From the NCBI RefSeq assembly GCF_000012485.1, contig NC_007512.1:1551001-1615000 (forward strand): a stretch of 64,000 nucleotides of DNA, written 5' to 3'. The notes under the pieces are model-generated. The model had not been told where the DNA came from, ran no database searches, and saw only the letters and a program-made list of their open reading frames with translations. Below, one piece after another: positions 27,503 to 35,717 of this stretch (positions are counted from its first letter, which is position 1; every line of letters starts with the position of its first letter). The translations under genes were made by a program, and so were the position numbers. The stretch comes from Pelodictyon luteolum DSM 273 (GTDB lineage: Bacteria; Bacteroidota; Chlorobiia; Chlorobiales; Chlorobiaceae).

Positions 27503-28033
27503 TCACCCGACACTGATGCTGAGGTTCTTGCTCATTTTCTTTGCCATCTGCACCTTCGGATCATCAGCAGTGATCTTCGGCCGCCCCCCCTTCTTGCCTT
27601 TTGACCGGGCGGCCTTCAACCCTGCCTGCGCCCGCTCCTGGATCAATCGCCGCTCGAATTGCGCCAGGGTAGCGAAGATGTTGAACACCATCTCGCCGGA
27701 CGCGGTGGTGGTATCAATACCGCCGTCACTGATTGAGCGGAACCCTACTCCCCGGCCCTTCAGCTCTTCGACGATCTCGATGAGGTGTTTCAGGGACCGG
27801 CCGAGTCGGTCCAGCCGCCAGATGACGAGCGTATCCCCTGCCTGCAGTTCCGTCATGCAGGCTGCGAGACCCGGCCGTTCCGTTTTTGCTCCACTTGCCT
27901 TGTCGATGAAGATGAGTTTGTCAGGTATGCCGGCTTGCTTCAGGGCATCAAGCTGCAGGTTGAGTTCCTGACCGGTAGTCGAGACTCGGGCATAGCCTAT
28001 CTGCCTTCCGGTTTTTGTTGTTGTATCGGTCAT
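27503..28033 (-). CDS. Serine recombinase (resolvase/invertase family), C-terminus truncated
   Basis: 176 residues. The catalytic domain is intact: the nucleophile Ser18 is in [10 protein letters not shown], with RLDRLGRS and the long E-helix region [22 protein letters not shown]. The tail reaches [18 protein letters not shown] and then stops shortly after NLSIS. Relatives continue there into a DNA-binding helix-turn-helix, so about 15-20 residues are missing. The divergence point coincides with the estimated 5' end of the group II intron, which would explain the loss. Without the HTH it probably cannot bind its site, so it may be inactive. Confidence 0.85.
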   Translation of the reverse strand: MTDTTTKTGRQIGYARVSTTGQELNLQLDALKQAGIPDKLIFIDKASGAKTERPGLAACMTELQAGDTLVIWRLDRLGRSLKHLIEIVEELKGRGVGFRSISDGGIDTTTASGEMVFNIFATLAQFERRLIQERAQAGLKAARSKGKKGGRPKITADDPKVQMAKKMSKNLSISVG

Positions 28034-28518
28034 TCTTTAAAACGGCTTGTTTTTATGGGTAGATGGACTATAGAAATACAGTACGCATTTATAAGACAGA
28101 TGCGGCCCGGAAAAGGGGGCATTTCTACCCCCTTACCAGCTGTCTCATAACACGACCGCTTCGCAATGACACTGCTCGGCATTTGAGGGGCCTTCCAAAG
28201 GCGCCTGAAAATGTCGCGAAACTCATTCATCACATAAAAGTCCGGAAGGCAGAGGCTTTGTAAATTCAATGTACGGGCTCATCACGGGCTTATTTGACCC
28301 TCATCCGGGTCACAGGCACAAAAAAAGACAACGCCAAAAGCATCACCGCCGCCGCGTGAGGGCCAATCGTGTCTTTTCTGCAACAATGAAGGTGGCGGTT
28401 CAGGGATTCAGGCTCCCAGCTTGTTTTTCTCAAAAGCCCTGCGTATGATGAAGGAACAGGTAGGGAAATGCCGCCGCCCGCGGCAGGAATTCCACGAACC
28501 CCAAGACGGAGGAGCACC
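28034..28518. other. 485-base stretch without a gene, with hairpins
   Basis: No convincing reading frame. It holds the inverted repeat at 28089-28150, a small hairpin at 28176-28204 (GGGGCCTT against AAGGCGCC), and the 8-bp pair AAAAGACA (28323-28330) / TGTCTTTT (28370-28377). It probably contains the promoter of the minus-strand recombinase, its possible recombination site, and the leader of the AlbA_2 gene. Confidence 0.5.
28089..28150. repeat. Nested inverted repeat upstream of the recombinase gene
   Basis: Outer arms TTATAAGACAG (28089-28099) and CTGTCTCATAA (28140-28150) match at 10 of 11 positions. Inside are AAGGGGG (28113-28119) and CCCCCTT (28128-28134). It begins 56 bases before the recombinase start, so it may be a recombinase site, a short mobile-element remnant or a terminator-like hairpin. 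Confidence 0.5.
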
Positions 28519-29001
28519 ATGCATCTCATCCGCCGCCCGCATTCCGCACGCCCCCTTCTCGAGCTCGTAGGAGAAGGAGAGGGACTATACACCGAATTCA
28601 AGCGGAAAGTCCACTCACCCCAGAAAATCGCCCGTCCAATAGCCGCATTCGCCAACACCGGCGGAGGCGTCATGCTCATCGGCATTGACGATGACGGAAG
28701 CATTGTCGGCATCCAGAGTGAAAAAGAAGCGCTTGAAGTCGTCTATGAGGCAATCCGCCACCATATCGACCCCGTCCCCGACGTCGACGCCTACATTGAA
28801 ATGCACCGCCGGCGTATGGTTCTGGCCATTGTCGTCCCCGAAAGCGCCCGGAAGCCCCACTTCCACCTCAGCACGGCCATCGACAGCAACACGGGGAAAT
28901 CCTGTACGGTACGGAAGGTCTATTTCAGGGAAGGGAGCCGCAGCAGGGCGATGACAGACGAAGCCGCCTTCCGCATGAAGTCAGCGGCCGGCTGCAGGTG
29001 A
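28519..29001 (+). CDS. AlbA_2 (Schlafen-type) putative DNA-binding protein
   Basis: 160 residues. ATG 28519 is preceded by a strong GGAGGAG site. The fold is shown by the family's opening EGEGLYTEFKRKVH, then AFANTGGGVMLIGIDDDGSIVGI, then VVPESARKPHF and TVRKVYFREGSRSRAM near the end. The AlbA_2 domain is thought to bind nucleic acid and often appears alone or fused to helicases or wHTH domains; here it is alone. It lies beside the mobile patch and converges on the gene at 29002 with no gap. Its role is unknown. Confidence 0.85.
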   Translation: MHLIRRPHSARPLLELVGEGEGLYTEFKRKVHSPQKIARPIAAFANTGGGVMLIGIDDDGSIVGIQSEKEALEVVYEAIRHHIDPVPDVDAYIEMHRRRMVLAIVVPESARKPHFHLSTAIDSNTGKSCTVRKVYFREGSRSRAMTDEAAFRMKSAAGCR

Positions 29002-29793
29002 TCAGGCACCGACCATGGCTTCAAAAAAGGAGATGGACTGTTGCAGGCAGGCAAAGTTATGCTGTTCAAGAGGCGGTTCGAGGGTCAGGCGGAACAGCAT
29101 GAACCGGCCTGCAACCGTCGTCAGCTGAAGCACGCTGATGGCATCGCCGACTGCATATACTTTCGCCAGGAGGCCTGGCTTTGAAATGTCCCTGATCACC
29201 CTCGCATCTCCATAGATCCTTGCCATATCCTCCGTAGCTGCATTGAACTCCTGATGGACCGGTTCAGGGGTCTGCCGGATATCGAGCGCCACCAGTTCCT
29301 TGTCGTAGACAAAGAGGGTGCCCCTCATCTGGGGCCCATCATAGGAAACGCTCACCCCGAGACCGGGATTTTCCACCTCGTTGTCGATCATGCCGGTATA
29401 GTGAACCCAACCGATTTCGTAGGGAAGAGAGAGGGCTGCCCGATCCCCCAGATAGATCATCGGGATCGGCGTCTTTTCGGATGGAGAAACAGCTCTGGAC
29501 ACATCAAAGTAAACGCTGCGCGTTTCGATGATTACCTGTTCTCCCTCGACACGCTTGACCTCATAGTCCAGCTTCTCCACGTCGCCATGAAGCCCTCTGG
29601 CAACCTCTTTATGGACAGTATTCCAGTACAGCCCGAGTTTGGAGGAAAGCGCGTGGACCACTTCCATCTCCACCCTCGCTGCCACCATGGAATCCGTCAC
29701 ATCGACAATCACCGGATCGTCATAAGCCATACCGGACCCTCCCGATATGGGGAGGTCGCGTCCGGTTGCGTTCTTAATGATTTCCCTCAGCAT
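29002..29793 (-). CDS. Unrecognised soluble protein
   Basis: 263 residues, no signal peptide or membrane helix. I do not recognise the family. The chain looks mixed alpha/beta with several strand-like stretches (DPVIVDVTDSMVAARVEM, VIIETRSVYFDVSRAVSP, GTLFVYDKELVALDIRQT), a run LPYEIGWVHYTGMIDNE, and an amphipathic end LEQHNFACLQQSISFFEAM. No catalytic motif is evident. It is the downstream gene of the minus-strand pair with the epimerase at 29812, separated by 18 bases, so the two may be co-transcribed. Confidence 0.6.
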   Translation of the reverse strand: MLREIIKNATGRDLPISGGSGMAYDDPVIVDVTDSMVAARVEMEVVHALSSKLGLYWNTVHKEVARGLHGDVEKLDYEVKRVEGEQVIIETRSVYFDVSRAVSPSEKTPIPMIYLGDRAALSLPYEIGWVHYTGMIDNEVENPGLGVSVSYDGPQMRGTLFVYDKELVALDIRQTPEPVHQEFNAATEDMARIYGDARVIRDISKPGLLAKVYAVGDAISVLQLTTVAGRFMLFRLTLEPPLEQHNFACLQQSISFFEAMVGA

Positions 29794-29811
29794 GCAGCAG
29801 CACTTGAATTG

Positions 29812-30825
29812 TCAGCCGTTGATGCCGTAGTACTCACGATACCATGCAACAAACCGCCTGATACCGTCATCAACGGTGGTTGAAGGCTTGTACTGCACAT
29901 CCTCGATCAGCTGGTCCACATCGGCGTAGGTGTCGGGCACGTCACCGGGCTGGAGCGGAAGCATCTCCTTTTCAGCAGTCCGGCCGAGCTCTCGCTCAAG
30001 GGCTGCGATATAGTCCATCAGCTCGACGGGTTTACTGTTGCCGATGTTGTATACCCTCCAGGGCGCGCGGCTGGAACCGGGATCGGGTTTTGCCCCCGAC
30101 CACAGCGGGTTCGGCTCTGCCACATGGTCGAGGGTACGGATGACCCCCTCGACGATGTCGTCGATGTAGGTGAAGTCGCGACGGTGTTTGCCGTAGTTGA
30201 AGACTTTGATCGGCTTGCCCTTCAGGATGGCGTCGGTGAAAAGGAACAGCGCCATGTCGGGCCTGCCCCACGGGCCGTAAACGGTAAAGAAACGCAGGCC
30301 GGTTGTCGGGAGCCGGTAAAGGTGGCTGTAGGTGTGGGCCATCAGCTCGTTGGCCTTCTTGCTTGCGGCATACAGCGAAAGAGGGTGGTCGACATTGTCA
30401 TGCACCGAGAACGGCATGGTTTCGTTGGCGCCGTATACCGAGCTCGATGAGGCATAAACCAGATGCCGGACACCGTTGTGCCGGCACCCTTCAAGGATGT
30501 TGATGAACCCGACGATGTTGCTTTCGATGTAGGAGTGCGGGTTGGTGATCGAGTAGCGCACGCCGGCCTGGGCTGCAAGGTTGACGACCCGGTCGAATTT
30601 CCCCCGGGCAAACAGTTCCTCCATCGCCTTCCTGTCGGCAATATCGGCCTCAACAAAGGTGAATGCCTCGTGCGGGGTAAGCTGTTGGAGGCGGGCCTCC
30701 TTCAGCGAGACCTCATAATAGTCGTTCATGTTGTCGACCCCCGTTACACAATCGCCTCGCTCGAGCAGTCTCCCCGAGACGCTGGAGCCTATAAATCCGG
30801 CAGCGCCGGTCACCAGTACATTCAT
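29812..30825 (-). CDS. NAD-dependent nucleotide-sugar epimerase (UDP-glucuronate 4-epimerase-like)
   Basis: 337 residues, short-chain dehydrogenase fold. The NAD-binding GxxGxxG is in [11 protein letters not shown] at residues 5-15; the catalytic Ser/Tyr/Lys elements are in YASSSSVYG and [30 protein letters not shown] is characteristic of the UDP-glucuronate 4-epimerase/LpsL-type subgroup. It would interconvert UDP-glucuronate and UDP-galacturonate in the cytoplasm for surface polysaccharide. I start it at ATG 30825 rather than at the longer frame from 30897, because homology begins there. The polysaccharide operons lie on the other side of the mobile patch. Confidence 0.88.
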   Translation of the reverse strand: MNVLVTGAAGFIGSSVSGRLLERGDCVTGVDNMNDYYEVSLKEARLQQLTPHEAFTFVEADIADRKAMEELFARGKFDRVVNLAAQAGVRYSITNPHSYIESNIVGFINILEGCRHNGVRHLVYASSSSVYGANETMPFSVHDNVDHPLSLYAASKKANELMAHTYSHLYRLPTTGLRFFTVYGPWGRPDMALFLFTDAILKGKPIKVFNYGKHRRDFTYIDDIVEGVIRTLDHVAEPNPLWSGAKPDPGSSRAPWRVYNIGNSKPVELMDYIAALERELGRTAEKEMLPLQPGDVPDTYADVDQLIEDVQYKPSTTVDDGIRRFVAWYREYYGING

Positions 30826-31097
30826 TGCAATGCAGTCGTTTTGTGCGTTATGCCCCGTCGGGCGGAGTGATCGGCCAGTACTCAAGTATAGGAACAATTA
30901 TGGGGCCCTACAAGGCAAAAAAAGCCCCGAAACAATGACCGGAGAGGGCAAAAAAAGATGAACGCTGTCGAGAGAGCATCATATTTTCTTCATAAATGTA
31001 ATTTTTTAAGGCTCATAATATTTATTTCCATAAAAAATTAAGTATATATAGGGCGAGGGTTGCAAAAGTCCCCGCAAACAATAGTAAACAGACGGAC

Positions 31098-32546
31098 ATG
31101 AAGCGTTTTTTCGACAACTACGATGCTGATGCATCCCGGTTTTTCGACGAGCTTGTCGCGCGGGAGGGAGGGCCGAGGCCCCATTATGAAAAGCTGCTCC
31201 GGCGGTTCGCCATGTTTTCACAGGAGGATGTGAAAACAAGGAGGGAGATGACGAACATCTTCTTCCGCAGCCAGGGCATCACCTTCACCGTCTACGGTCT
31301 TGAGGAGGGCATTGAGAGGATCTTCCCCTTCGACCTCATTCCGAGGGTCATCCCGGCGGCGGAATGGGCGCTTATCGAACGGGGGCTCGCCCAGAGGATT
31401 GCGGCGTTGAACCTCTTTCTCTACGACATCTACCATACCCAGAATATCCTGCGCGACAAGGTCATTCCGGCAGAACTCATACTCGGCAGCCAGCATTTCC
31501 GCCGCGAGTTCGTCGGCGTCACCCCGCCGCAGGGCATATACATCCACGTTGCCGGCAGCGACATCATCCGGGACGGGGAAGGCCGGTATCTGGTGCTTGA
31601 GGACAACCTCCGGACCCCGAGCGGTGTCTCCTACATGCTGCAGAACCGTCAGGCGATGAAACGGGCCTTCCCGGTTCTTTTCAGCCAGTACAAGGTGCGC
31701 CCCGTGGAAGACTACCCGCAGGAGCTGCTCCGCACCCTTCAGGAAGTGAGCCCGCCGCTCCAGAGGGAACCCAACGTCGTGGTGCTCACCCCGGGCATCT
31801 ATAACTCCGCATACTTCGAACACAGCTTCCTTGCCCGTCAGATGGGCGTGGAGCTCACCGAGGGCCGTGACCTCGTCGTAAACGACAATGTCGTCTACAA
31901 ACGGACCACACGGGGACTTGAACGGGTCGATGTGATCTACCGGCGCGTCGACGATGCCTATCTCGATCCGCTCTGCTTCAGGCCCGACTCCAAGCTCGGG
32001 GTCGCAGGGCTCATCAATGCCTACCGGAAAGGCAATGTGACTCTGGCTAATGCCATCGGCACCGGCATTGCCGACGACAAGGTCATATACAGCTTCGTGC
32101 CGAAGATGATCAAATACTACCTCGGGGAGGACCCCGTGCTCGAAAACGTCCCGACCTGGCTGCCGGGAACCCCGTCCGACATGAAGTATATCCTTGAGCA
32201 TCTTGACGAGCTGGTGGTCAAGTCCGCCAACGAATCCGGCGGATACGGCATGCTGATCGGACCCGAGTCGACTGCGCAGGAGCAGGAACAGTTCAGGGAA
32301 CTCATCGTGGCAAATCCCCGCAACTACATCGCACAGCCGACCATATCGCTCTCGCGCCATCCGAGCCTCCTCAACGACTCTGAGATGTACGGATGCCACA
32401 TCGATCTGCGCCCGTATGTGCTGACCGGAAAAAAGACCACGATCGTACCCGGTGGGCTGACCCGCGTGGCGCTCAAGCGAGGTTCGCTGGTCGTCAACTC
32501 CTCGCAGGGCGGGGGCAGCAAAGACACCTGGGTCGTCGACGAATAA
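31098..32546 (+). CDS. Circularly permuted ATP-grasp protein (DUF404/DUF407 type)
   Basis: 482 residues, soluble. It is recognised by the order of ATP-grasp elements: [20 protein letters not shown] near residue 170, [21 protein letters not shown] and [10 protein letters not shown] in the middle, and [14 protein letters not shown] plus [11 protein letters not shown] near the end. Such enzymes are predicted to form amide bonds, as amidoligases, using ATP. The partner alpha-E gene and a transglutaminase-like gene follow directly, a grouping seen in many bacteria. The substrate is not known. An AT-rich leader with TATATA precedes it. Confidence 0.9.
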   Translation: MKRFFDNYDADASRFFDELVAREGGPRPHYEKLLRRFAMFSQEDVKTRREMTNIFFRSQGITFTVYGLEEGIERIFPFDLIPRVIPAAEWALIERGLAQRIAALNLFLYDIYHTQNILRDKVIPAELILGSQHFRREFVGVTPPQGIYIHVAGSDIIRDGEGRYLVLEDNLRTPSGVSYMLQNRQAMKRAFPVLFSQYKVRPVEDYPQELLRTLQEVSPPLQREPNVVVLTPGIYNSAYFEHSFLARQMGVELTEGRDLVVNDNVVYKRTTRGLERVDVIYRRVDDAYLDPLCFRPDSKLGVAGLINAYRKGNVTLANAIGTGIADDKVIYSFVPKMIKYYLGEDPVLENVPTWLPGTPSDMKYILEHLDELVVKSANESGGYGMLIGPESTAQEQEQFRELIVANPRNYIAQPTISLSRHPSLLNDSEMYGCHIDLRPYVLTGKKTTIVPGGLTRVALKRGSLVVNSSQGGGSKDTWVVDE

Positions 32547-32572
32547 ACGGAACACCAACCAACCACCCCATT

Positions 32573-33655
32573 ATGCTGAGCCGTGTCGCCGAATCACTTT
32601 TCTGGATGAGCAGGTACGTTGAACGTGCAGAGAACACTGCGCGCTTTCTGGACGTGAACTTCAACCTCCTGCTTGACCTCAACCGCATCACGACGGTTGA
32701 AACCCCCGACTGCTGGATCGCCCTTATACTCGTCACCAGCGACCGGGAGAAGTTCGACAGCCTGTATGGCCAGTACGGAGCCGAAACGGTCACCGACTAT
32801 CTCGTCTTCAACCGCAACAACCCGAACTCCATCATCTCCTGCATCGGTCTGGCCAGAGAGAACGCCCGGAGCGTGATTGAGAGCATTTCAAGCGAAATGT
32901 GGGAGCAGATCAACAACCTCTACCACTACCTGCAGACCGTCACCCCGCAGAGCGTGCAGAACGATCCGTTCAGCTTCTACCGTGAGATCAAGAACGCCTC
33001 GCACCTCTTCCAGGGCATCACCGACAGTACCTTCCCGCGAAACGAAGGCTGGGACTTCGTGCAGATCGCCAAATACCTGGAACGGGCTGATAACGCCGCC
33101 CGGTTGATCGACGTGAAATACCACATGCTTGAAACAAGCCATGCCGGCCACGGTGACGTGGTCAGCGGATCGGTGGACATCATCCAGTGGATGGCGGTCC
33201 TGAAAAGCTGCAGTGCGCTTGAAGCCTTCCGGAAAGTATATTTCGCGCGCATAAAGCCGCAGAGCATCCTGGAGTTCCTCATTCTCGACCGGACCTTCCC
33301 GCGCAGCATCAACTTCTCCGTCTGCGCCGCAAAAGATGCGCTCTGGCGACTCTCGGGCGGCTCTGCGGGACGCTCGTTCAACAGTGCAGACCGGCTCATC
33401 GGAAAAATGGAGGCGGAGCTGAGCTACACCACGATGGACGATATTGCCTCTAAAGGCCTCCACAGCTATCTTGCAGGACTTGAACAGGGAATCATGGATG
33501 TCGGCGAGCAGACCCACCTTACTTATTTCGCCTACCACACCCCGGAAATAGAACCGGTCGAGGAGGGGCTCCGCACCACATTCAGCGGCAACGGAGGAAA
33601 ACGGGCCGAATGGAGCCAGGCCCAGCAGCAGCAACAGCAGGCATACTGCCGATAA
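32573..33655 (+). CDS. Alpha-E domain protein (DUF403)
   Basis: 360 residues, mostly helical. MLSRVAESLFWMSRYVERAENTARFLDV is the standard N-terminus of the alpha-E family; later come WDFVQIAKYLERADNAARLIDV and FPRSINFSVCAAKDAL. The N-terminus has two repeats of the R-x-x-E-x-x-R-A-x-N/D motif, around residues 15-25 and 165-180. I start it at ATG 32573; a longer frame upstream overlaps the ATP-grasp gene without homology. It is expected to work with the ATP-grasp protein, perhaps as a helical substrate carrier or partner. The tail is Gln-rich. Confidence 0.9.
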   Translation: MLSRVAESLFWMSRYVERAENTARFLDVNFNLLLDLNRITTVETPDCWIALILVTSDREKFDSLYGQYGAETVTDYLVFNRNNPNSIISCIGLARENARSVIESISSEMWEQINNLYHYLQTVTPQSVQNDPFSFYREIKNASHLFQGITDSTFPRNEGWDFVQIAKYLERADNAARLIDVKYHMLETSHAGHGDVVSGSVDIIQWMAVLKSCSALEAFRKVYFARIKPQSILEFLILDRTFPRSINFSVCAAKDALWRLSGGSAGRSFNSADRLIGKMEAELSYTTMDDIASKGLHSYLAGLEQGIMDVGEQTHLTYFAYHTPEIEPVEEGLRTTFSGNGGKRAEWSQAQQQQQQAYCR

Positions 33656-33667
33656 CAAGAGAGGACT

Positions 33668-34486
33668 ATGATACTCAAAGTCGAACACAGGACGCTTTTC
33701 GAATACGACGTCCCCATCTATGAAACGGCAACGGAGGTTCGCCTGCACCCGCACACCGGACAGACCTCGAGGCAGCGCTGCACCAGCTTCACCCTGCAGC
33801 TTGACCCGCCCGCGCCGATTTTCGAGTACACCGACTTCTATGGCAACAAGGTTCACCACTTCAATCTCCTGCAGAGCCACAGACGGGTCAGCATCTTCGG
33901 CACCTCGGTCGTAGAGACCGGAACCGGACGGGCAGGAAGGGAGGAAAACGAAGAGATCCTCCTTCTGGACTTTTCCGCCGAGAGCCGGTTCGTTCACTTC
34001 GATGCCGCAATACGCTCCTTCATAGAAGCTCTGCCGCACACCGATGAGCCTGAAGCCCTTGCCGCATCCATCTGCCGCAAGATCAACGACACGTTCATCT
34101 ATGAACCCGGAGCAACAGACGTCCACAGCACCAGCACCGTAGTGATGGCGCTCGGCCGGGGCGTCTGCCAGGATTTCGCACACATCATGCTCGCCGCATG
34201 CCGGAGTCTCGGCATTCCTGCGCGCTATGTGAGCGGCTACCTCTACGGCGGAAGCACCCCTGAAGGGCATGACGAAGCCAGCCATGCATGGTGCGAGGTC
34301 TGGTGCGGGCCCGAAAAAGGATGGGTCGGCATGGACCCCACCCACAGCTCGATCATTGCGGACGAACGCTACATCAGGATCGGCTCGGGCCGTGACTATG
34401 CCGACGTCCCACCGGTGCGGGGAACATGGAAAGGCAATGCCAGGGAAACGCTCGGCGTATCGGTTCGGGTGACGGAAATCGGGTAG
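33668..34486 (+). CDS. Transglutaminase-like cysteine-protease-fold protein
   Basis: 272 residues, no signal peptide. The N-terminal half is the Bact_transglu_N-type domain (VEHRTLFEYDVPIYETATEVRLHP). The C-terminal half has the Cys-His-Asp triad: Cys in GRGVCQDFAHIML, His in DEASHAWCEVW and Asp in VGMDPTHSS. Cytoplasmic members of this family always sit with ATP-grasp and alpha-E genes, as here, and may cut or transfer gamma-glutamyl-type or other amide bonds. The gene starts 12 bases after the alpha-E gene and ends the cassette. Confidence 0.92.
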   Translation: MILKVEHRTLFEYDVPIYETATEVRLHPHTGQTSRQRCTSFTLQLDPPAPIFEYTDFYGNKVHHFNLLQSHRRVSIFGTSVVETGTGRAGREENEEILLLDFSAESRFVHFDAAIRSFIEALPHTDEPEALAASICRKINDTFIYEPGATDVHSTSTVVMALGRGVCQDFAHIMLAACRSLGIPARYVSGYLYGGSTPEGHDEASHAWCEVWCGPEKGWVGMDPTHSSIIADERYIRIGSGRDYADVPPVRGTWKGNARETLGVSVRVTEIG

Positions 34487-34584
34487 CCGGAATAACCGGG
34501 GGCATTTCCTATTTTATTTCTCTCTTCGGCTGGTTACCTTCCTTGGTAACCAGCAACAGGCCCATACGACCAGCCCCCTCCTCC

Positions 34585-35715
34585 ATGAACTTCCGCCTCC
34601 AGAGCACCGACCCCCGATCCGCCGCCCGGACGGGCATCCTTTCCACCGGCCATGGTGATATCCCGACCCCCGTCTTCATGCCGGTCGGAACCCGGGCAAG
34701 CGTCAAGTCGGTCGAGCCGCATGAACTGCTTGAACAGGAAGCGCACATTATCCTCACGAACACCTATCATCTCTACCTGAAACCCGGCAACCACATCATA
34801 AGGAAAGCCGGAGGGGTGCACCCGTTCATGGACTGGCATGGACCGCTGCTCACCGACAGCGGCGGCTACCAGGTCTACTCGCTCTCAGAACTTCGCAGAA
34901 TCAGTGAAGAAGGGGTAACATTCAAATCGCACCTCGACGGCAGCATGCTGCAGTTCACTCCTGAAAATGTCGTTGACACCCAGCGCATCATCGGCAGTGA
35001 TATCATGATGCCCCTCGACGAATGCCCCTCATCCAAGGCGGATCGTGAGTACATCCGCAAATCAGGCGAACTGACCATACGCTGGGCCGAGCGTGCGCGG
35101 CGCCACTTCAGTGCAACTGCCCCCCTTTACCATCACCCGCAGATGCTCTTCGGCATCACCCAGGGAGGCACGCACAGTGACCTGCGTGCCCTGTCAGCCA
35201 AAGCGCTTGTCGACCTCGACTTCGACGGCTATGCCACCGGCGGCATGGCGGTCGGCGAACCGGCCGAAGAGATGTATCGCATCCTTGAGCTCTCCCATAC
35301 GCTCCTACCGGAACACAAGCCACGTTACCTGATGGGAGTCGGCACCCCGGAAAATATCCTCAACGCCATTGAGCGGGGCATCGACATGTTCGACTGCGTC
35401 ATCCCAACCCGCGAAGGACGCAACGGAAGAGTCTACACCCGAAAAGGCAAAATGAACCTCCGCTCGGCAAAATATGCCGAAGACTTCTCCCCTGTTGACG
35501 AAGGGTTCGGCAACCATGTGTGCAAACATTACAGCCGCGCCTATATCCGCCATCTCCTGAACGTGGGCGAAATCCTCGGCCTCAAGCTCTGCACCCTGCA
35601 GAACATCTCGTTTTTCATGTGGCTGACCAGAACCGCCCGCCAGCGGATTGAAGAGGGATCGTTCCTCGAGTGGAAGGCCGGGTTCCTTGAAGAGTTCAAC
35701 AGAGGAGAAGCATAG
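34585..35715 (+). CDS. tgt: Queuine tRNA-ribosyltransferase with degenerate zinc site
   Basis: 376 residues, TIM barrel. It swaps guanine for 7-aminomethyl-7-deazaguanine (preQ1) at the wobble position of GUN tRNAs. The first catalytic Asp is in LTDSGGYQV and the nucleophilic Asp in MFDCVIPTREGRNG. The zinc motif C-x-C-x2-C...H is altered: Phe308 and Asn310 replace the first two Cys, Cys313 stays, and Gln339 replaces the His, by collinear alignment with the E. coli sequence from memory. I chose ATG 34585 because the family's N-terminus begins there. rimO starts two bases after the stop. Confidence 0.9.
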   Translation: MNFRLQSTDPRSAARTGILSTGHGDIPTPVFMPVGTRASVKSVEPHELLEQEAHIILTNTYHLYLKPGNHIIRKAGGVHPFMDWHGPLLTDSGGYQVYSLSELRRISEEGVTFKSHLDGSMLQFTPENVVDTQRIIGSDIMMPLDECPSSKADREYIRKSGELTIRWAERARRHFSATAPLYHHPQMLFGITQGGTHSDLRALSAKALVDLDFDGYATGGMAVGEPAEEMYRILELSHTLLPEHKPRYLMGVGTPENILNAIERGIDMFDCVIPTREGRNGRVYTRKGKMNLRSAKYAEDFSPVDEGFGNHVCKHYSRAYIRHLLNVGEILGLKLCTLQNISFFMWLTRTARQRIEEGSFLEWKAGFLEEFNRGEA

Positions 35716-35717
35716 CA

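Larger units (their letters stand above)
26592..27513 (-). mobile_element. Group II intron without a full reverse-transcriptase ORF
   Basis: Read on the minus strand, this is a ribozyme of about 0.92 kb. A 34-nt domain V is at 26633-26666, followed by a domain VI stem (GGCGTA/TACGCC with GGG/CCC base) ending in CCCGAT near 26592. Toward 27385 a domain I stem CGACGTGAAGTCGC sits in a context like that of Ll.LtrB domain I. The 5' end is placed near 27513 at GTGTCGGG, by GUGYG-like sequence and pairing of GGGTGAGC with GCTCATCC. No reverse transcriptase frame of usual size is present: only short frames, so it is ORF-less or has lost domain IV. The ends are estimates. Confidence 0.72.

Noticed and set aside
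28290-28712. 140-residue minus-strand frame
   Set aside because: Overlaps the well-supported AlbA_2 gene with its strong ribosome site and has no homology.
31218-32558. 446-residue minus-strand frame
   Set aside because: Antisense to the ATP-grasp gene; a shadow of high-GC coding DNA.
32888-34345. 485-residue minus-strand frame
   Set aside because: Antisense to the alpha-E and transglutaminase genes, which are clearly recognised on the plus strand.
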